Shown here: positions 50,525 through 60,258 of the stretch, in pieces | Numbering within the stretch: the stretch's first letter is position 1 | How the letters are laid out: each line of letters starts with the position of its first letter | Assembly (NCBI GenBank): GCA_963812795.1 | Contig: CAWEWG010000005.1 | Coordinates: forward strand, 1 to 64,000 | DNA: 64,000 bases | Source: Hyphomicrobium_A sp963812795 | GTDB lineage: Bacteria > Pseudomonadota > Alphaproteobacteria > Rhizobiales > Hyphomicrobiaceae | Direction: 5' to 3' | Translations under genes and position numbers: made by a program | Notes under the pieces: generated by a model | Databases searched by the model: none | Told to the model about the DNA's origin: nothing | The model's input: the letters and a program-made list of their open reading frames with translations, nothing else

Positions 50525-53500
50525 ACGCGCACCCGATGACTGGCTGCCGCGGCGCGCACGCCGGCTAGCTCCCCATGCACGGCGTTACGCCGTGGCGTCC
50601 ATAGCCCGCGCGCGATCGCGTCCTCCAGCCGGGCCACCATTGCCGCCGCTGCAGCGGGGTTGGCATCGAGGACCGGCGCGATCACCGCCTCGTCGGCAAT
50701 CAGCGCATCGTGCACGGTATCGAAGAGATGGCCGGGCACGCCGGCGCCGGTCGCCGCGAAGGCGTAAAGCGCATCGACCGCCTGCGCCATCTCGGCGATG
50801 CCGCGATGGCCGTGCGCCAGCATGCCGCTGATCCAGCGGGGATTGGCGAGCCGCCCGCGCACGATGCGCGCAATTTCCTCGGGGATCGTGCGGGCGACCG
50901 GGGCTTCGGGCCGGCTCGTATCCAGGTGATAGAGCGGGGGGGTGCGGCCCGCCATGCCGGCGGCGGCGGCAAAGCCGCCGGCGAAGTCCGCGACGCCGTC
51001 ACCGTCCAGAAGGTCGCGCTCGCGGTCGTCCTGCGGATGCACCAGAGCATCGGCTGCCGCGACGCGCTCGACGAAGGCGCCCCTTGCCTCGATCCCAACG
51101 TCGGCCGATCCGTAGGCGTGGGTCGCCGTGGCGAGATACGCTGCTGCGAGGTCGGCCTTGGTCGCCCAAGCCGTATCCAGCGCGGTCTCGGCGGCGCCGG
51201 CCCCATAGATGTTGTTCGCCCCGCCGAAGATGCGTGCCATATCGCCCCCGGAGCGACGAGCGCTCGCAAGCGGGTTCCATTCGTCGTCCTCATCGAGCGC
51301 CGCGACGCGCGCGACCGCCATGTCGAAAAGGGCGATCTGCGACTGGAAGATGTCGCGAAACAGCCCCGAGATGCGCAGGGTCACGTCGATGCGCGGGCGC
51401 TCCAGCAGCGCCAGCGGCAGCACCTCGACGCCGGTGACGCGATTGGACGCGGTGTCCCAGACCGGGCGCGCGCCGATATAGGAAAGCGCCTGCGCGAGAT
51501 CGTCGCCGCCCGTGCGCAGCGATGCCGACGCCCACAGATCGAGCATGATGGAGCGCGGGTATTCGCCCTTATCCTGGAGGTGCCGGCGTACGACCTCGGC
51601 GGCGGCGCGCGCGCCGATAGCGGCGGCGGTGCGCGTCGGCACGGCGCGTGGGTCGATGGTCGTCAGGTTGCGTCCGGTCGGCAGCACGTCGAGGCGGCCG
51701 CGCGTCGGTGCGCCGGCGGGGCCCGGGGCCACGCGCCGTCCATCCAGCGCGGCGAGCAGGGAGGCCCGCTCGCTGGCAGCGCACGCTTCGATCAGCGCGT
51801 GCACGCGCGGCGCGCGTTCCTGCCCGGCGTCCGGGCTGAGGCTGCGCAACGTGGCCTGCGCCAATGCATCGCGCGCCGAGGCTTCCGGTACCCGCCCGAA
51901 AACGTGCAAGCTGTCGCGGATGGCGAGGTCCTTGATGTCGCAAAGCTGCGCGTCGAGCTTGGCGATGGCGGCGCGGGGCGCGTCGTCGCGCGCGAGGCCG
52001 CAGTCGGCGGCAAGGCCCGAGCGCCAGGCGCGTTCGAGGATCTCCGCTTCGATGAGCGGCACGCGCCGGCGATCGACACCATCGGCCTCGGCGTACTCTT
52101 CCAGCAACCCTTCAAGCTCTGCCAACGGCCCGTGCAGGCCGGCGGCGCTGAGCGGTGGCGTCAGATGGCCGACGGTGACGGCACTGATGCGCCGCTTGGC
52201 CTGCACGGCTTCGCCGGGGTTGTTGACGATAAACGGATAGATCACCGGCACCGGGCCGAGCACCGCCTCGGGAAAGCATTGCTCCGATAGCGCCAGCGCT
52301 TTGCCGGGCAGCCATTCGAGCGTGCCGTGGGTGCCAAGGTGCACGAGCGCGTCGATCCGTTCGTGGCGCCGCAGGCAGGCATAGAGCGCGACGTAGCCAT
52401 GGCGCGGCGGACAGGACGTGTCGTGATAGCCCTGCTTGCGGTCGCCGCGCGCACCGCGGTCAGGCTGCAGCAGCAGCACAATGCTGCCAGCGCGCAGGCA
52501 TGGGAAGCGAAACTCGCCGTCGACGCAGGCAGGGTCCGCGGCCGGGTTGCCCCAAGCGGCGTCGATGACGCCCCTGACTTCGGCCGGAAGCGTGCCGAGA
52601 TGATCGAGGTATTCGGCGAGCGATAGGCGGAGATAATCGCGCGGCTCGCTGGTCAGGCAAGCCAGAATGTCGGACGCAGAGGAGCGGCCGTCGCCTACGG
52701 AATATCCCGCCTCGGCAAGGAACGAGACGATCTCGCGCGCGCTTTCCGGCGTGTCGAGTCCGCAGGCGTAACCGGTGCGCCCGCCGCGCGCCGGATAGTC
52801 CGACAGCATGATCGCCAATCGCCGTGCGTCGCGGGGTGTGGCGCCGAGCCGTGCCCAGGCGGCTGCCAGGCTGGCGACGAAGGCGATGCGGTCGGCGGCC
52901 GGCTCATGCAGCATGCCGGCGTATTCGATCTCGGCGTCGACCGGCGTCTCGGCCTTGAACGAGATGGCGCGCGTGAATACGCGTCCGTCGAGCTCGGGCA
53001 GCACCACATGCATGGCGAGGTCGCTGGGTGCCAGGCCGCGGTCCGATGCCTCCCACGCCGCATTGCTCGTCCCTGCGAGGGCAACCTGCAGCACCGGACA
53101 GTCCGCGGCGTCGAGCACGGTCGTGTCGTCGGCGCGACGGGCGGAGAAAGCTGTTGTGTTGATGATGACGGAAGGACGCCGCGCCGCGATCAATGCCTCG
53201 ATCATCTCCGCTGCCGCGGGATCCTTCAGACTTGTGACCGCGACGGCGGCAGGACCTAGTCCCTGCGCCGCGAGTTGCAGCATGAGTGCGCGCACCGGCG
53301 CGAAGTCGTCGGCGAGCAGGCTGGATCGATAGAAGATGACCAACGCCCCGCCGAGCGAGCCCTGGGCCGACGCGCGCCCATTGCGGAACGTCGATCGCAC
53401 TTCCGTCGGCGGACATGAGGATCGCCGGCCCGAGCGGCACGGGTGCGGGTGCTTCGAAGGTCTCTCCGCGCACCAGCGCCGCCGCCAGCCGAAGCGCGTT

Positions 53501-53953
53501 ACCGATGTTGCCGGCGCCGCCCTCGCGGAAGTATGCGTCGAACAGGGAGGCATGCTCCGGCGACACGGTGGATAGCCCGCTGAGGCGCGGGTCGGGCCGG
53601 TCATCGCCGGGCAGTGCGACGAGCTTGGCACCGGAGCGGCGGCACGCCTCCGCCACCTGCTCGAAGCCGTAGCGCCAATAGTCGAGCCCGCCGAGGCTGC
53701 GGACGATGACGAGGCGGCTTTTCGATACAACATCTTCGACGTAGAGATCGACGGACATCGGATGCCGCAGCCGCTTGAGGCTGGCGAGGCGCAAGCTCGG
53801 CAGCGTCTGCTTGGTGTTCCGCCAAGCCGCGGCGAGGGCCGAAAGATCGCTGTCGCTGAAGGAAAGCACGACGATGTCCCCAGCCGTCTGCCCGAGGTCG
53901 ACGGCGGCGTCGATCTCATCGAGGGTTGCGGACTGCGTCGCAAGCAGGTGCAT
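50521..53953 (-). CDS. cobN: Cobaltochelatase large subunit CobN, one frameshift
   Basis: CobN, with CobS and CobT, inserts cobalt using ATP. The N-terminus from the ATG at 53953 reads MHLLATQSATLDEIDAAVDL and SLGGLDYWRYGFEQVAEACR to about 53375. From there the protein continues one frame away with GSLGGALVIFYRSSLLADDF, LSDYPARGGRTGYACGLDTP, LVHLGTHGTLEWLPGKALAL and VYPFIVNNPGEAVQAKRRIS-like motifs (here VIYPFIVNNPGEA) to the stop at 50521. Total length is about 1140 residues, as usual. The break lies in a GCGCGCG stretch, so one base lost is likely. cobS and cobT are not in the window. Confidence 0.94.
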
Positions 53954-53962
53954 GCGGGGAGC

Positions 53963-55000
53963 CTAACCTCCCGCGATGGCGCGCGCGATAGCCGCGCGAT
54001 CGAGCCCCTTCTGACCGATGACGACGAGCTGACCCTGACGGCGCTCGCCCGGACGCCAGGCGCGGTCGAATTGATGCTGCAGGCGCTGGCCGACGCCCTG
54101 GATCAGCAGGCGCATCGGCTTGCCCTTGACGTCGGCAAAGCCCTTTATGCGAAGAATGTCGTGCGCGGCCGTCGCCGTGCCGATGCGCTCGAGCACCTCG
54201 GCCGGGGCGTCGACGGCGGGGATTTCCACGATGAAGCTCTCGAAGTCGTCGTGGTCGTGTCCTTCCTCCAGGTCGTGATGGGAGGGCCGCGCAGCAAGGT
54301 CGCCTTCAGCGGCCGCCTTGAGGCCGAGCAAAACGTTGGGGTCGATGCGCGCGCCCTCGGTCTCCACGACTTTGACGGCGCGCGGCACCGCCGCCTTGAT
54401 CTCGTTCGTCACGCGCGTACGCTCGGCCGCGCTCAGCAGGTCGGCCTTGTTGAGCACGATCAGGTCGGCGCACAGAAGCTGGTCCTCGTAGACCTCCTCC
54501 AGCGGATTGTCGTGATCGAGGGATGAATCCTCCGACTTCTGTTTCGCCAGGGCCTCCGGGTCGTCGGCAAAGCGGCCGGCCGCGACGGCGGCGCCATCGA
54601 CGACGGCGATCACGCCGTCGACGGTGACGCGTGAGGCGATCGCCGGCCAGTTGAACGCCTGCACCAGCGGCTTCGGCAGCGCCAGTCCCGACGTCTCGAT
54701 GATGATGTGCTCGGGCGGGTTGGCTAGGCCGAGCAGGCTCTCGAGGGCGGGGACGAAGTCATCGGCGACGGTGCAGCAGATGCAGCCGTTGGAAAGCTCG
54801 ACAATGCGATCCTCGGAGCAGGTTTCGACGCCGCAGCCCTTGAGGATTTCACCGTCGATGCCGACGTCGCCGAACTCGTTGACGATGACAGCCAGCCGGC
54901 GCCCCTTGGCATTTTCCAAGATGTGGCGGACGAGCGTCGTCTTGCCGGCACCGAGAAACCCGGTGACGATGCTGCAAGGAACCTTGGCGATATCGGTCAT
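53963..55000 (-). CDS. cobW: CobW family GTP-binding metallochaperone
   Basis: CobW is a GTPase of the COG0523 group thought to deliver cobalt to the chelatase. The 345-residue product has the P-loop VTGFLGAGKTTLVRHIL, VNEFGDVGIDGEIL, the metal-binding CxCC motif in LSNGCICCTVADDF (about residues 72-75), IETSGLALPKPL, a His-rich stretch HHDLEEGHDHDD that could bind metal, and the C-terminal CobW_C domain (DVKGKPMRLLIQGVGQR). It starts near the DUF1636 stop and lies nine bases before cobN. Confidence 0.95.
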   Translation of the reverse strand: MTDIAKVPCSIVTGFLGAGKTTLVRHILENAKGRRLAVIVNEFGDVGIDGEILKGCGVETCSEDRIVELSNGCICCTVADDFVPALESLLGLANPPEHIIIETSGLALPKPLVQAFNWPAIASRVTVDGVIAVVDGAAVAAGRFADDPEALAKQKSEDSSLDHDNPLEEVYEDQLLCADLIVLNKADLLSAAERTRVTNEIKAAVPRAVKVVETEGARIDPNVLLGLKAAAEGDLAARPSHHDLEEGHDHDDFESFIVEIPAVDAPAEVLERIGTATAAHDILRIKGFADVKGKPMRLLIQGVGQRLQHQFDRAWRPGERRQGQLVVIGQKGLDRAAIARAIAGG

Positions 55001-55404
55001 GGCGTCTCCGGATCTGGTTGCACGAACCCCAGCGGCGGGACGCGCGCTATGACACCCTTGCGGAACGGCTGCGGCCGCTCGGACCAGGGAACGATGCCGT
55101 TAGGCGAGCGCTGAAAGGCGATGGCTGCCGCGACGACATCGTCGCTGTGTTCCAGCGTCAGGTCGCCGATGACGTAGGTCCATTTGTCGGCGGAGGCGAG
55201 CGCCAGCGTGCATGGGCGCTTGCATACGGCGAGGCATTCAACGGGTCGCACCGTAATGCCTTCGGTCTGTTGGCTCTCCAGGCGCTCGCTGATCGCGGCA
55301 ATGAATGCGCGGGCGGTGGCGCCTTTGGCTTCATCGACTTCCGCCGCGCACGACGTGCAAACGAATATGTCTACGTCCGCTACGGGCATCGCGTTGTTAT
55401 CCAC
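54997..55404 (-). CDS. DUF1636 2Fe-2S ferredoxin-like protein in the cob operon
   Basis: The 135-residue product has DIFVCTSCAAEVDEAKG and VRPVECLAVCKRPCTLALAS, with Cys positions like thioredoxin-fold 2Fe-2S proteins. The family is DUF1636, often found between cbtA and cobW in alphaproteobacteria. A redox role linked to CobG or cobalt handling is possible but unproven. The GTG at 55404 overlaps the cbtA stop (GTGGATAA); an ATG at 55389 is the alternative. Confidence 0.88.
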   Translation of the reverse strand: MDNNAMPVADVDIFVCTSCAAEVDEAKGATARAFIAAISERLESQQTEGITVRPVECLAVCKRPCTLALASADKWTYVIGDLTLEHSDDVVAAAIAFQRSPNGIVPWSERPQPFRKGVIARVPPLGFVQPDPETP

Positions 55405-56182
55405 GCGCTGCCGCCGCCGCGGGCTGACCGCCGATGCGCGCCCACAGCAGGCCGACGAAGAAGCCGGTCAGCACCCACAGGATGGCTTGCACGGCAAGGG
55501 AGGTGGCGGCGAACTGGGCGGCGAGCTCGGGTGGTACGCCGCTCTTGGTCGCCTCTGCCACGTGATAGGGCGCGCCCCACAGGTGCGGGGCGAGGGCGAG
55601 GGGAATGGCGATCAGCCGCAGCGCGAGCCGGTCGGCACGCAAAAACAGCCATAGCGCGCCGGCCGTCGCTGCCGCGGTGATCAGCCACCACTCCTGGCGG
55701 CCGGCGAGGTCGCTCGCCGCCATGCCCGGCAATTCTGGTGAGAGGCCGAGAGCGGGCGCCAACCCGGTCGCGGCAAAGCCCGCCGCTGCCCACGCCAACG
55801 CCGTGCGCTGTTCGATTGGGTCGCCGGAGGCGAGCATGCCTGCGATGAGGATGAGGGCAAAGCCGATCGACGTCGCGATGGTGGCGGTGCTGGTGTAGAA
55901 GGTGCGCTCGAGGCCATCGGCAGGTGACCACGCTTCAACGGCCGTCTCTCCGGCGTGATGCTCGCCCTCGTGTACGAGGATCACGCGCGCATCCACATCG
56001 GTGCTGCGATACAGCGTCCGTTGCAGCCGCGGCGATGCGCTGGCCTGCGGCGCAGTTTCGCCGCGCTCGAACACCTCGGCCTTGAGGATGATCGGCGTCG
56101 TCGTAAAGGCCTGCAGCACGGCGACCGACAGCCCAGCCAGCAGACCGGCCAGAAGGCCGACCGCGAGTACGCGGGTGATCAT
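55397..56182 (-). CDS. cbtA: Cobalt transporter subunit CbtA
   Basis: The 261-residue membrane protein has about five hydrophobic helices (ITRVLAVGLLAGLLAGLSVA, ATIATSIGFALILIAGMLAS, RTALAWAAAGFAATGLAPAL, WWLITAAATAGALWLF, LAVQAILWVLTGFFVGLLWA) and the GFAATGLAPALGLSPELPG segment typical of CbtA. It is proposed to import cobalt together with CbtB. It follows cbtB by nine bases. Confidence 0.94.
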   Translation of the reverse strand: MITRVLAVGLLAGLLAGLSVAVLQAFTTTPIILKAEVFERGETAPQASASPRLQRTLYRSTDVDARVILVHEGEHHAGETAVEAWSPADGLERTFYTSTATIATSIGFALILIAGMLASGDPIEQRTALAWAAAGFAATGLAPALGLSPELPGMAASDLAGRQEWWLITAAATAGALWLFLRADRLALRLIAIPLALAPHLWGAPYHVAEATKSGVPPELAAQFAATSLAVQAILWVLTGFFVGLLWARIGGQPAAAAARG

Positions 56183-56191
56183 TGTCTTGGC

Positions 56192-56377
56192 TCAGTGGCA
56201 GGGAAAGCTGAGCGCGTGCCGCGTATCGTGGGCCGCGTTATGGATGGTCGAAGAGTGGGCAAAGCCGGTCGTATAGACGAGGGCAAGGCCGAACAGCAGC
56301 GCGATGGCTGCTGCCGCCAGCGTATCTGTCCGCTCGCCCGAGCGGACCGCCGAAGTTTGCGTCGAAGCTGTAGTCAT
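56192..56377 (-). CDS. cbtB: Cobalt transporter subunit CbtB
   Basis: The 61-residue product has one membrane helix (TLAAAAIALLFGLALVYTTG) followed by FAHSSTIHNAAHDTRHALSF and a final CH. The His-rich C-terminus is characteristic of CbtB and could bind cobalt. GGAGAGG lies just upstream of the start. A cobalamin riboswitch ends 45 bases before the ATG, and the gene leads the long minus-strand cob operon. Confidence 0.94.
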   Translation of the reverse strand: MTTASTQTSAVRSGERTDTLAAAAIALLFGLALVYTTGFAHSSTIHNAAHDTRHALSFPCH

Positions 56378-56421
56378 CAGTTCCTCTCCTTGGCCACCCC
56401 ACCGGCGCCATTCGAGTTGCG

Positions 56422-56592
56422 AGGACGGCAGGTCTCCTGACTCTCGGGTCTGCGTCTTCGGCCACCTTCCCGGGTTCCCAGTGGTGGTAAGTGCCGTCGA
56501 CTCGCCGATTACAGTTGCGGGGGCAGTTGCGGATTGGACCTCTTTGGAGATTTCACCGCATTCCCATTCAATCCCCTTGCGGGGAACCGTCC
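56422..56592 (-). promoter_or_regulatory. Cobalamin riboswitch at the head of the minus-strand cob operon
   Basis: Read on the minus strand it shows a closing stem GGACGG...CCGTCC, TGAATGGGAATGCGGTG, the core CCCCCGCAACTGTAATCGG, CACTGGGAACCCGGGAAGG and the B12 box AGTCAGGAGACCTGCC. It ends 45 bases before cbtB, close enough to hide the ribosome site or form a terminator. It should reduce expression of cobalt import and corrin synthesis when cobalamin is plentiful. The other end of 56378-56640 holds no gene. Confidence 0.95.
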
Positions 56593-56640
56593 AGGGTTTG
56601 ATAAGGCTACCATCTTAGTCTCGTCAATGGTTTTGCCGAA

Positions 56641-57161
56641 ATGGCCGCCGCCCCGTTATCCCGCCTGACGCTCGTGCTGGGTGGGGCAAGGTCGGGCAAA
56701 AGCGCTTATGCCGAAGGTCTGGTCGGACAGTGCGCACCGCCCTGGACCTACCTGGCGACCGCACAGGCCTTCGACGACGAAATGCGCGCGCGCATCGACG
56801 AGCACCGCGCGCGGCGTGACGCACGCTGGCAGACGATCGAGGCGCCGCTGGAGCTGGCCGAGGCGATTTCCTCACCGGGGCTGCCCAGGCCGCTGCTGAT
56901 CGACTGCTTGACGCTGTGGCTGAGTAACGCCCTTCTGGCCGGTGCCGACTTGACGGAGGCGAGCGATCGGCTCATCGACGCACTCGCCGCGGCAAAGGGT
57001 CCGATCGTCGCGGTATCGAACGAGGTCGGGATGGGGATCGTCCCGACACTCCGCTGGGGCGGCAGTTTCGCGATGCGCAAGGTTGGCTCAATCAGCGCGT
57101 CGCCGCGGTCGCCGACCGCGTCATATTGTTGACAGCGGGGCTGCCGCTGACGCTCAAGTAG
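56641..57161 (+). CDS. cobU: Adenosylcobinamide kinase/guanylyltransferase CobU (CobP), one frameshift
   Basis: The enzyme phosphorylates adenosylcobinamide and then attaches GMP. It has the P-loop LVLGGARSGKSAYAEGL, TYLATAQAFDDEMRARI with HRARRDARWQTIEAP (the active-site His), LLIDCLTLWLSNALL and IVAVSNEVGMGIVP. After IVP the frame breaks near 57044; the next frame gives LGRQFRDAQGWLNQRVAAVA then LLTAGLPLTLK and a TAG at 57159-57161. A lost G in GTCCCG(G)ACACT restores VPDTPLGRQFRDA. The ATG is only about 50 bases from the 5' end of the divergent riboswitch. Confidence 0.93.
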
Positions 57162-57183
57162 AATTGCCAAGGAGACAACCGAC

Positions 57184-57795
57184 ATGGTCGAAACTCCCGC
57201 GGACGCCGAACGCCACAAAGCGAAAATGGCCAACCGCAAAGCGGCGCAGGACGCCGAAGTTGCGGGCAAGACGATCGAGAAGGGCCTGCTCATCGTCCAC
57301 ACCGGCAAGGGCAAGGGCAAGTCGACGGCGGCGTTCGGTCTGCTGCTGCGCGCTCTGGGGCGCGGCTTCCGCGCCGGCGTCGTGCAATTCGGCAAGGGTG
57401 CCTGGGATACCGGAGAGCGCCACGCCATCGAGCGCTTTCCCGATCAGGTGGTCTGGCATGCGCTGGGCGAAGGCTTCACGTGGGAAACGCAGGACCGCGA
57501 GCGCGACGTTGCCGCCGCCGAGCGCGCCTGGGCCAAGGCGACCGAGCTCATGGCTGACCCCACGATCCGTCTGCTCATCCTCGATGAGCTCAACATCTCG
57601 CTGCGCTACGATCATCTCGACATCGCCAAGGTCGTCTCGGCGTTGCAGGCGCGCCGACCGGATCTGCACATCGTCGTCACCGGGCGCAACGCCAAGCCCG
57701 AGCTGATCGAGGCGGCCGACCTCGTCACCGACATGACGCCGGTGAAGCACCACTTCGCGGCCGGCGTGAAGGCCCAGGAAGGCATCGAATACTGA
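57184..57795 (+). CDS. cobO: Cob(I)yrinic acid a,c-diamide adenosyltransferase CobO
   Basis: CobO transfers the adenosyl group to cobalt. The 203-residue product has the P-loop LIVHTGKGKGKSTAAFGLLL, VVQFGKGAWDTGERHAIERF, the GEGFTWETQDRERDVAAA motif and ILDELNISLRYDHLD. GGAGA precedes the ATG. Its stop shares one base with the cobQ start (TGATG), so translation is coupled. Confidence 0.96.
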   Translation: MVETPADAERHKAKMANRKAAQDAEVAGKTIEKGLLIVHTGKGKGKSTAAFGLLLRALGRGFRAGVVQFGKGAWDTGERHAIERFPDQVVWHALGEGFTWETQDRERDVAAAERAWAKATELMADPTIRLLILDELNISLRYDHLDIAKVVSALQARRPDLHIVVTGRNAKPELIEAADLVTDMTPVKHHFAAGVKAQEGIEY

Positions 57796-59270
57796 TGCCT
57801 GCGAAGGCCCTCATGTTTCAGGGCACCGGTTCCGACGTCGGCAAATCGATGCTGGTGGCCGGGCTTGCCCGCCTATTCCATAACCGCGGGCTGCGCGTGC
57901 GGCCGTTCAAGCCGCAGAACATGTCCAACAACGCGGCGGTGACGGCCGACGGCGGCGAGATTGGGCGCGCGCAGGCGCTGCAGGCGCGTGCGGCCGGCGT
58001 GCCGACCAGCGTGCACATGAACCCGGTGCTGCTGAAGCCGCAGAGCGAGATCGGCGCGCAGGTCGTCGTGCAAGGGCGGGTCGTCGGCAATGCCAAGGCC
58101 GCCGAGTACCAGCACATGAAGCCGCAACTCATGGGCCCCGTGCTCGACAGCTTCGCAACGCTATGCGCGGAGGCCGATATCGTCTTGGTCGAGGGCGCCG
58201 GGTCCGCCTCCGAGGTCAACCTGCGGCACGGCGACATCGCCAACATGGGCTTTGCCCGCGCTGCCGATGTGCCGGTCGTGCTCATCGGCGACATCGAACG
58301 CGGCGGCGTCATTGCCAGTCTCGTCGGTACGAACACGGTGCTGCCGCCGGACGACGCGCGCATGATCGAAGGCTTCATCGTCAACAAGTTCCGCGGCGAC
58401 CCGACGCTGTTCGCCGGCGGCCTGGCGCGCGTGCGCGAGATGACCGGCTGGCGCGCATTCGGCCTGGTGCCGTACTTCGACGGCGCCGGTCGGCTACCGG
58501 CCGAGGATGCGCTGGGCCTCGACGTGGCACCGCTCGCCAAGCCCGATGCAAAGGTGAGCATCGTCGTGCTGGCGTATCCGCGCGTGTCCAATTTCGACGA
58601 TTTCGATGCACTGCGACTGGAGCCGGGGATCGACTTGAAATTCTTGCGTCCCGGGGAGCCGATACCTGCGAACGTCGGCCTCGTCATTCTGCCGGGGTCG
58701 AAAGCGACGATCGCCGATCTCGCTGCCCTGCGTGCGGCGCGATGGGATGTCGATCTTGAGGCCCACATGCGCCGCGGCGGACGCGTGCTCGGCATTTGCG
58801 GCGGCTATCAGATGCTGGGCAAGCGCGTTTCCGATCCACATGGGATCGAAGGGCCTCCATCGACCTGCGACGGCCTCGGACTGCTCGACGTCGAGACCGA
58901 GTTGACGGGCGATAAGCTGCTGCTGGAGGTCACGGGGGCCAGCAAGGATGGCGCGCCGTTCCGCGGGTACGAGATGCACGTCGGCCGCACGACGGGCCGC
59001 GACTGCGCGCGGGCTGTCGTCACGCTCGCCGATGGCCGCGACGATGGCGCCGCGAGCGCCGACGGACGCGTGAGCGGCTGTTACGTGCACGGGCTATTTG
59101 CCGACGACCGGCAGCGCAGTGCCTGGCTGACGCGCCTCGGTGCCGGGCAGAGCGCGGTGCGCTATGAGGAGGTGGTGGACGCTACGCTCGACGCGCTCGC
59201 CGCGCACCTCGAACGCCACCTTGACTGTGACGCGCTGCTGGCGACGGCGCGGACGCCCCGCTTCAAATAG
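57795..59270 (+). CDS. cobQ: Cobyric acid synthase CobQ
   Basis: CobQ amidates four side chains of adenosylcobyrinic acid diamide. The 491-residue product begins ALMFQGTGSDVGKSMLVAGL, then PFKPQNMSNNAAVTADGGEI, GRAQALQARAAGVPTSVHMN, VEGAGSASEVNLR and an amidotransferase domain with VLGICGGYQMLGKRV (Cys nucleophile about residue 335) and YVHGLFADD (His). Its last eight bases overlap the end of cbiB on the other strand. Confidence 0.97.
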   Translation: MPAKALMFQGTGSDVGKSMLVAGLARLFHNRGLRVRPFKPQNMSNNAAVTADGGEIGRAQALQARAAGVPTSVHMNPVLLKPQSEIGAQVVVQGRVVGNAKAAEYQHMKPQLMGPVLDSFATLCAEADIVLVEGAGSASEVNLRHGDIANMGFARAADVPVVLIGDIERGGVIASLVGTNTVLPPDDARMIEGFIVNKFRGDPTLFAGGLARVREMTGWRAFGLVPYFDGAGRLPAEDALGLDVAPLAKPDAKVSIVVLAYPRVSNFDDFDALRLEPGIDLKFLRPGEPIPANVGLVILPGSKATIADLAALRAARWDVDLEAHMRRGGRVLGICGGYQMLGKRVSDPHGIEGPPSTCDGLGLLDVETELTGDKLLLEVTGASKDGAPFRGYEMHVGRTTGRDCARAVVTLADGRDDGAASADGRVSGCYVHGLFADDRQRSAWLTRLGAGQSAVRYEEVVDATLDALAAHLERHLDCDALLATARTPRFK

Positions 59271-60234
59271 CGAACACCACCGCGAGCGCCGCAACGACCA
59301 GCGCCTGCAGCAGGCAGGCGGTGCGGTAGAGCCGGAGTGCCCGGCGGATGTCCCCGGGCCCAGCTTCGGCCGTGCCCGCACCCATCCAATGGTCGTCGAC
59401 GGTGATGCCTCCGTAGACGCGAGGGCCGGCGAGCCGCAACCCAAGCGCACCCGCCATCGCCGCTTCCGGCCAGCCGGCATTGGGCGAGCGGTGGCGGCGC
59501 GCGTCGCGGGCGATGGCGCGCAAGGCCGTCCGCGCATCGTGAGCCGGCAGCAGCGCCGCGGCACCGACGATGAACAGTGCCGCCAGTCTCGACGCCGGCA
59601 AGTTGACAACATCGTCGAGGCGCGCGGCGCCCCAGCCGAAGGCAAGATGGCGCTCGTTCTTGTGGCCGATCATGCTGTCGGCGGTGTTGATGGCCTTGTA
59701 GCAACCGGCACCTGGCAGCCCAGCGACGACGAGCCAGAAGAGGGGCGCGACGACGCCGTCGGAGTAGTTCTCGGCGAGACTTTCGATGGCGGCGCGGCTG
59801 ATGTCCGCTGCATCGAGCGCGGCCGTGTCGCGGCCGACGATCTGGCCGACAGCCGCCCGGCCCGCCTCTACCCCTTCGGTCTCGAGGGCTTTGGCGACGG
59901 CGGCCACATGGTCGTTCAGGCTGCGCTGGGCAATGAGCGTGCTTGCCGCGACGCCGATCAAGACGAGGTTGAACGGCGCGGGCACCAGGGTGTTTATGAC
60001 CGCAGTGATCAGGAAGCACAGCGCGGCGGTAACCAAGAGCACGAGGAGCAGCGCGCCGACGCCGGCAGCGCGACGCCGCGCGAACGAAAGTGCCGATGAG
60101 TTCCAGCGCGCTTCGCACCATGCTATCAGCCGCCCCATCCAACTGACGGGATGGCCGACGGCGGCGAATGCCGATTGGGGATAGCCCCACGCCGCGTCGA
60201 GCGCCAAAGCGACGAGAGCTGTGAGTGAATGCAT
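59263..60234 (-). CDS. cbiB: Adenosylcobinamide-phosphate synthase CbiB (CobD)
   Basis: CbiB joins the aminopropanol linker to adenosylcobyric acid in the membrane. The 323-residue product has LDAAWGYPQSAFAAVGHPVS, several membrane helices, GRDTAALDAADISRAAIESL, ENYSDGVVAPLFWLVVAGLP and YKAINTADSMIGHKNERHLA. The ATG at 60234 is chosen over an upstream frame start because homologues begin at this point. It is convergent with cobQ and divergent from cobC, with 24 bases between the start codons. Confidence 0.94.
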   Translation of the reverse strand: MHSLTALVALALDAAWGYPQSAFAAVGHPVSWMGRLIAWCEARWNSSALSFARRRAAGVGALLLVLLVTAALCFLITAVINTLVPAPFNLVLIGVAASTLIAQRSLNDHVAAVAKALETEGVEAGRAAVGQIVGRDTAALDAADISRAAIESLAENYSDGVVAPLFWLVVAGLPGAGCYKAINTADSMIGHKNERHLAFGWGAARLDDVVNLPASRLAALFIVGAAALLPAHDARTALRAIARDARRHRSPNAGWPEAAMAGALGLRLAGPRVYGGITVDDHWMGAGTAEAGPGDIRRALRLYRTACLLQALVVAALAVVFAI

Positions 60235-60258
60235 GGGTCGCCGATCCGAGGCAGCGCG

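Noticed and set aside
53963..54526. Plus-strand frame near cobW
   Set aside because: Shadow of cobW, which has a full set of GTPase and metal motifs on the other strand.
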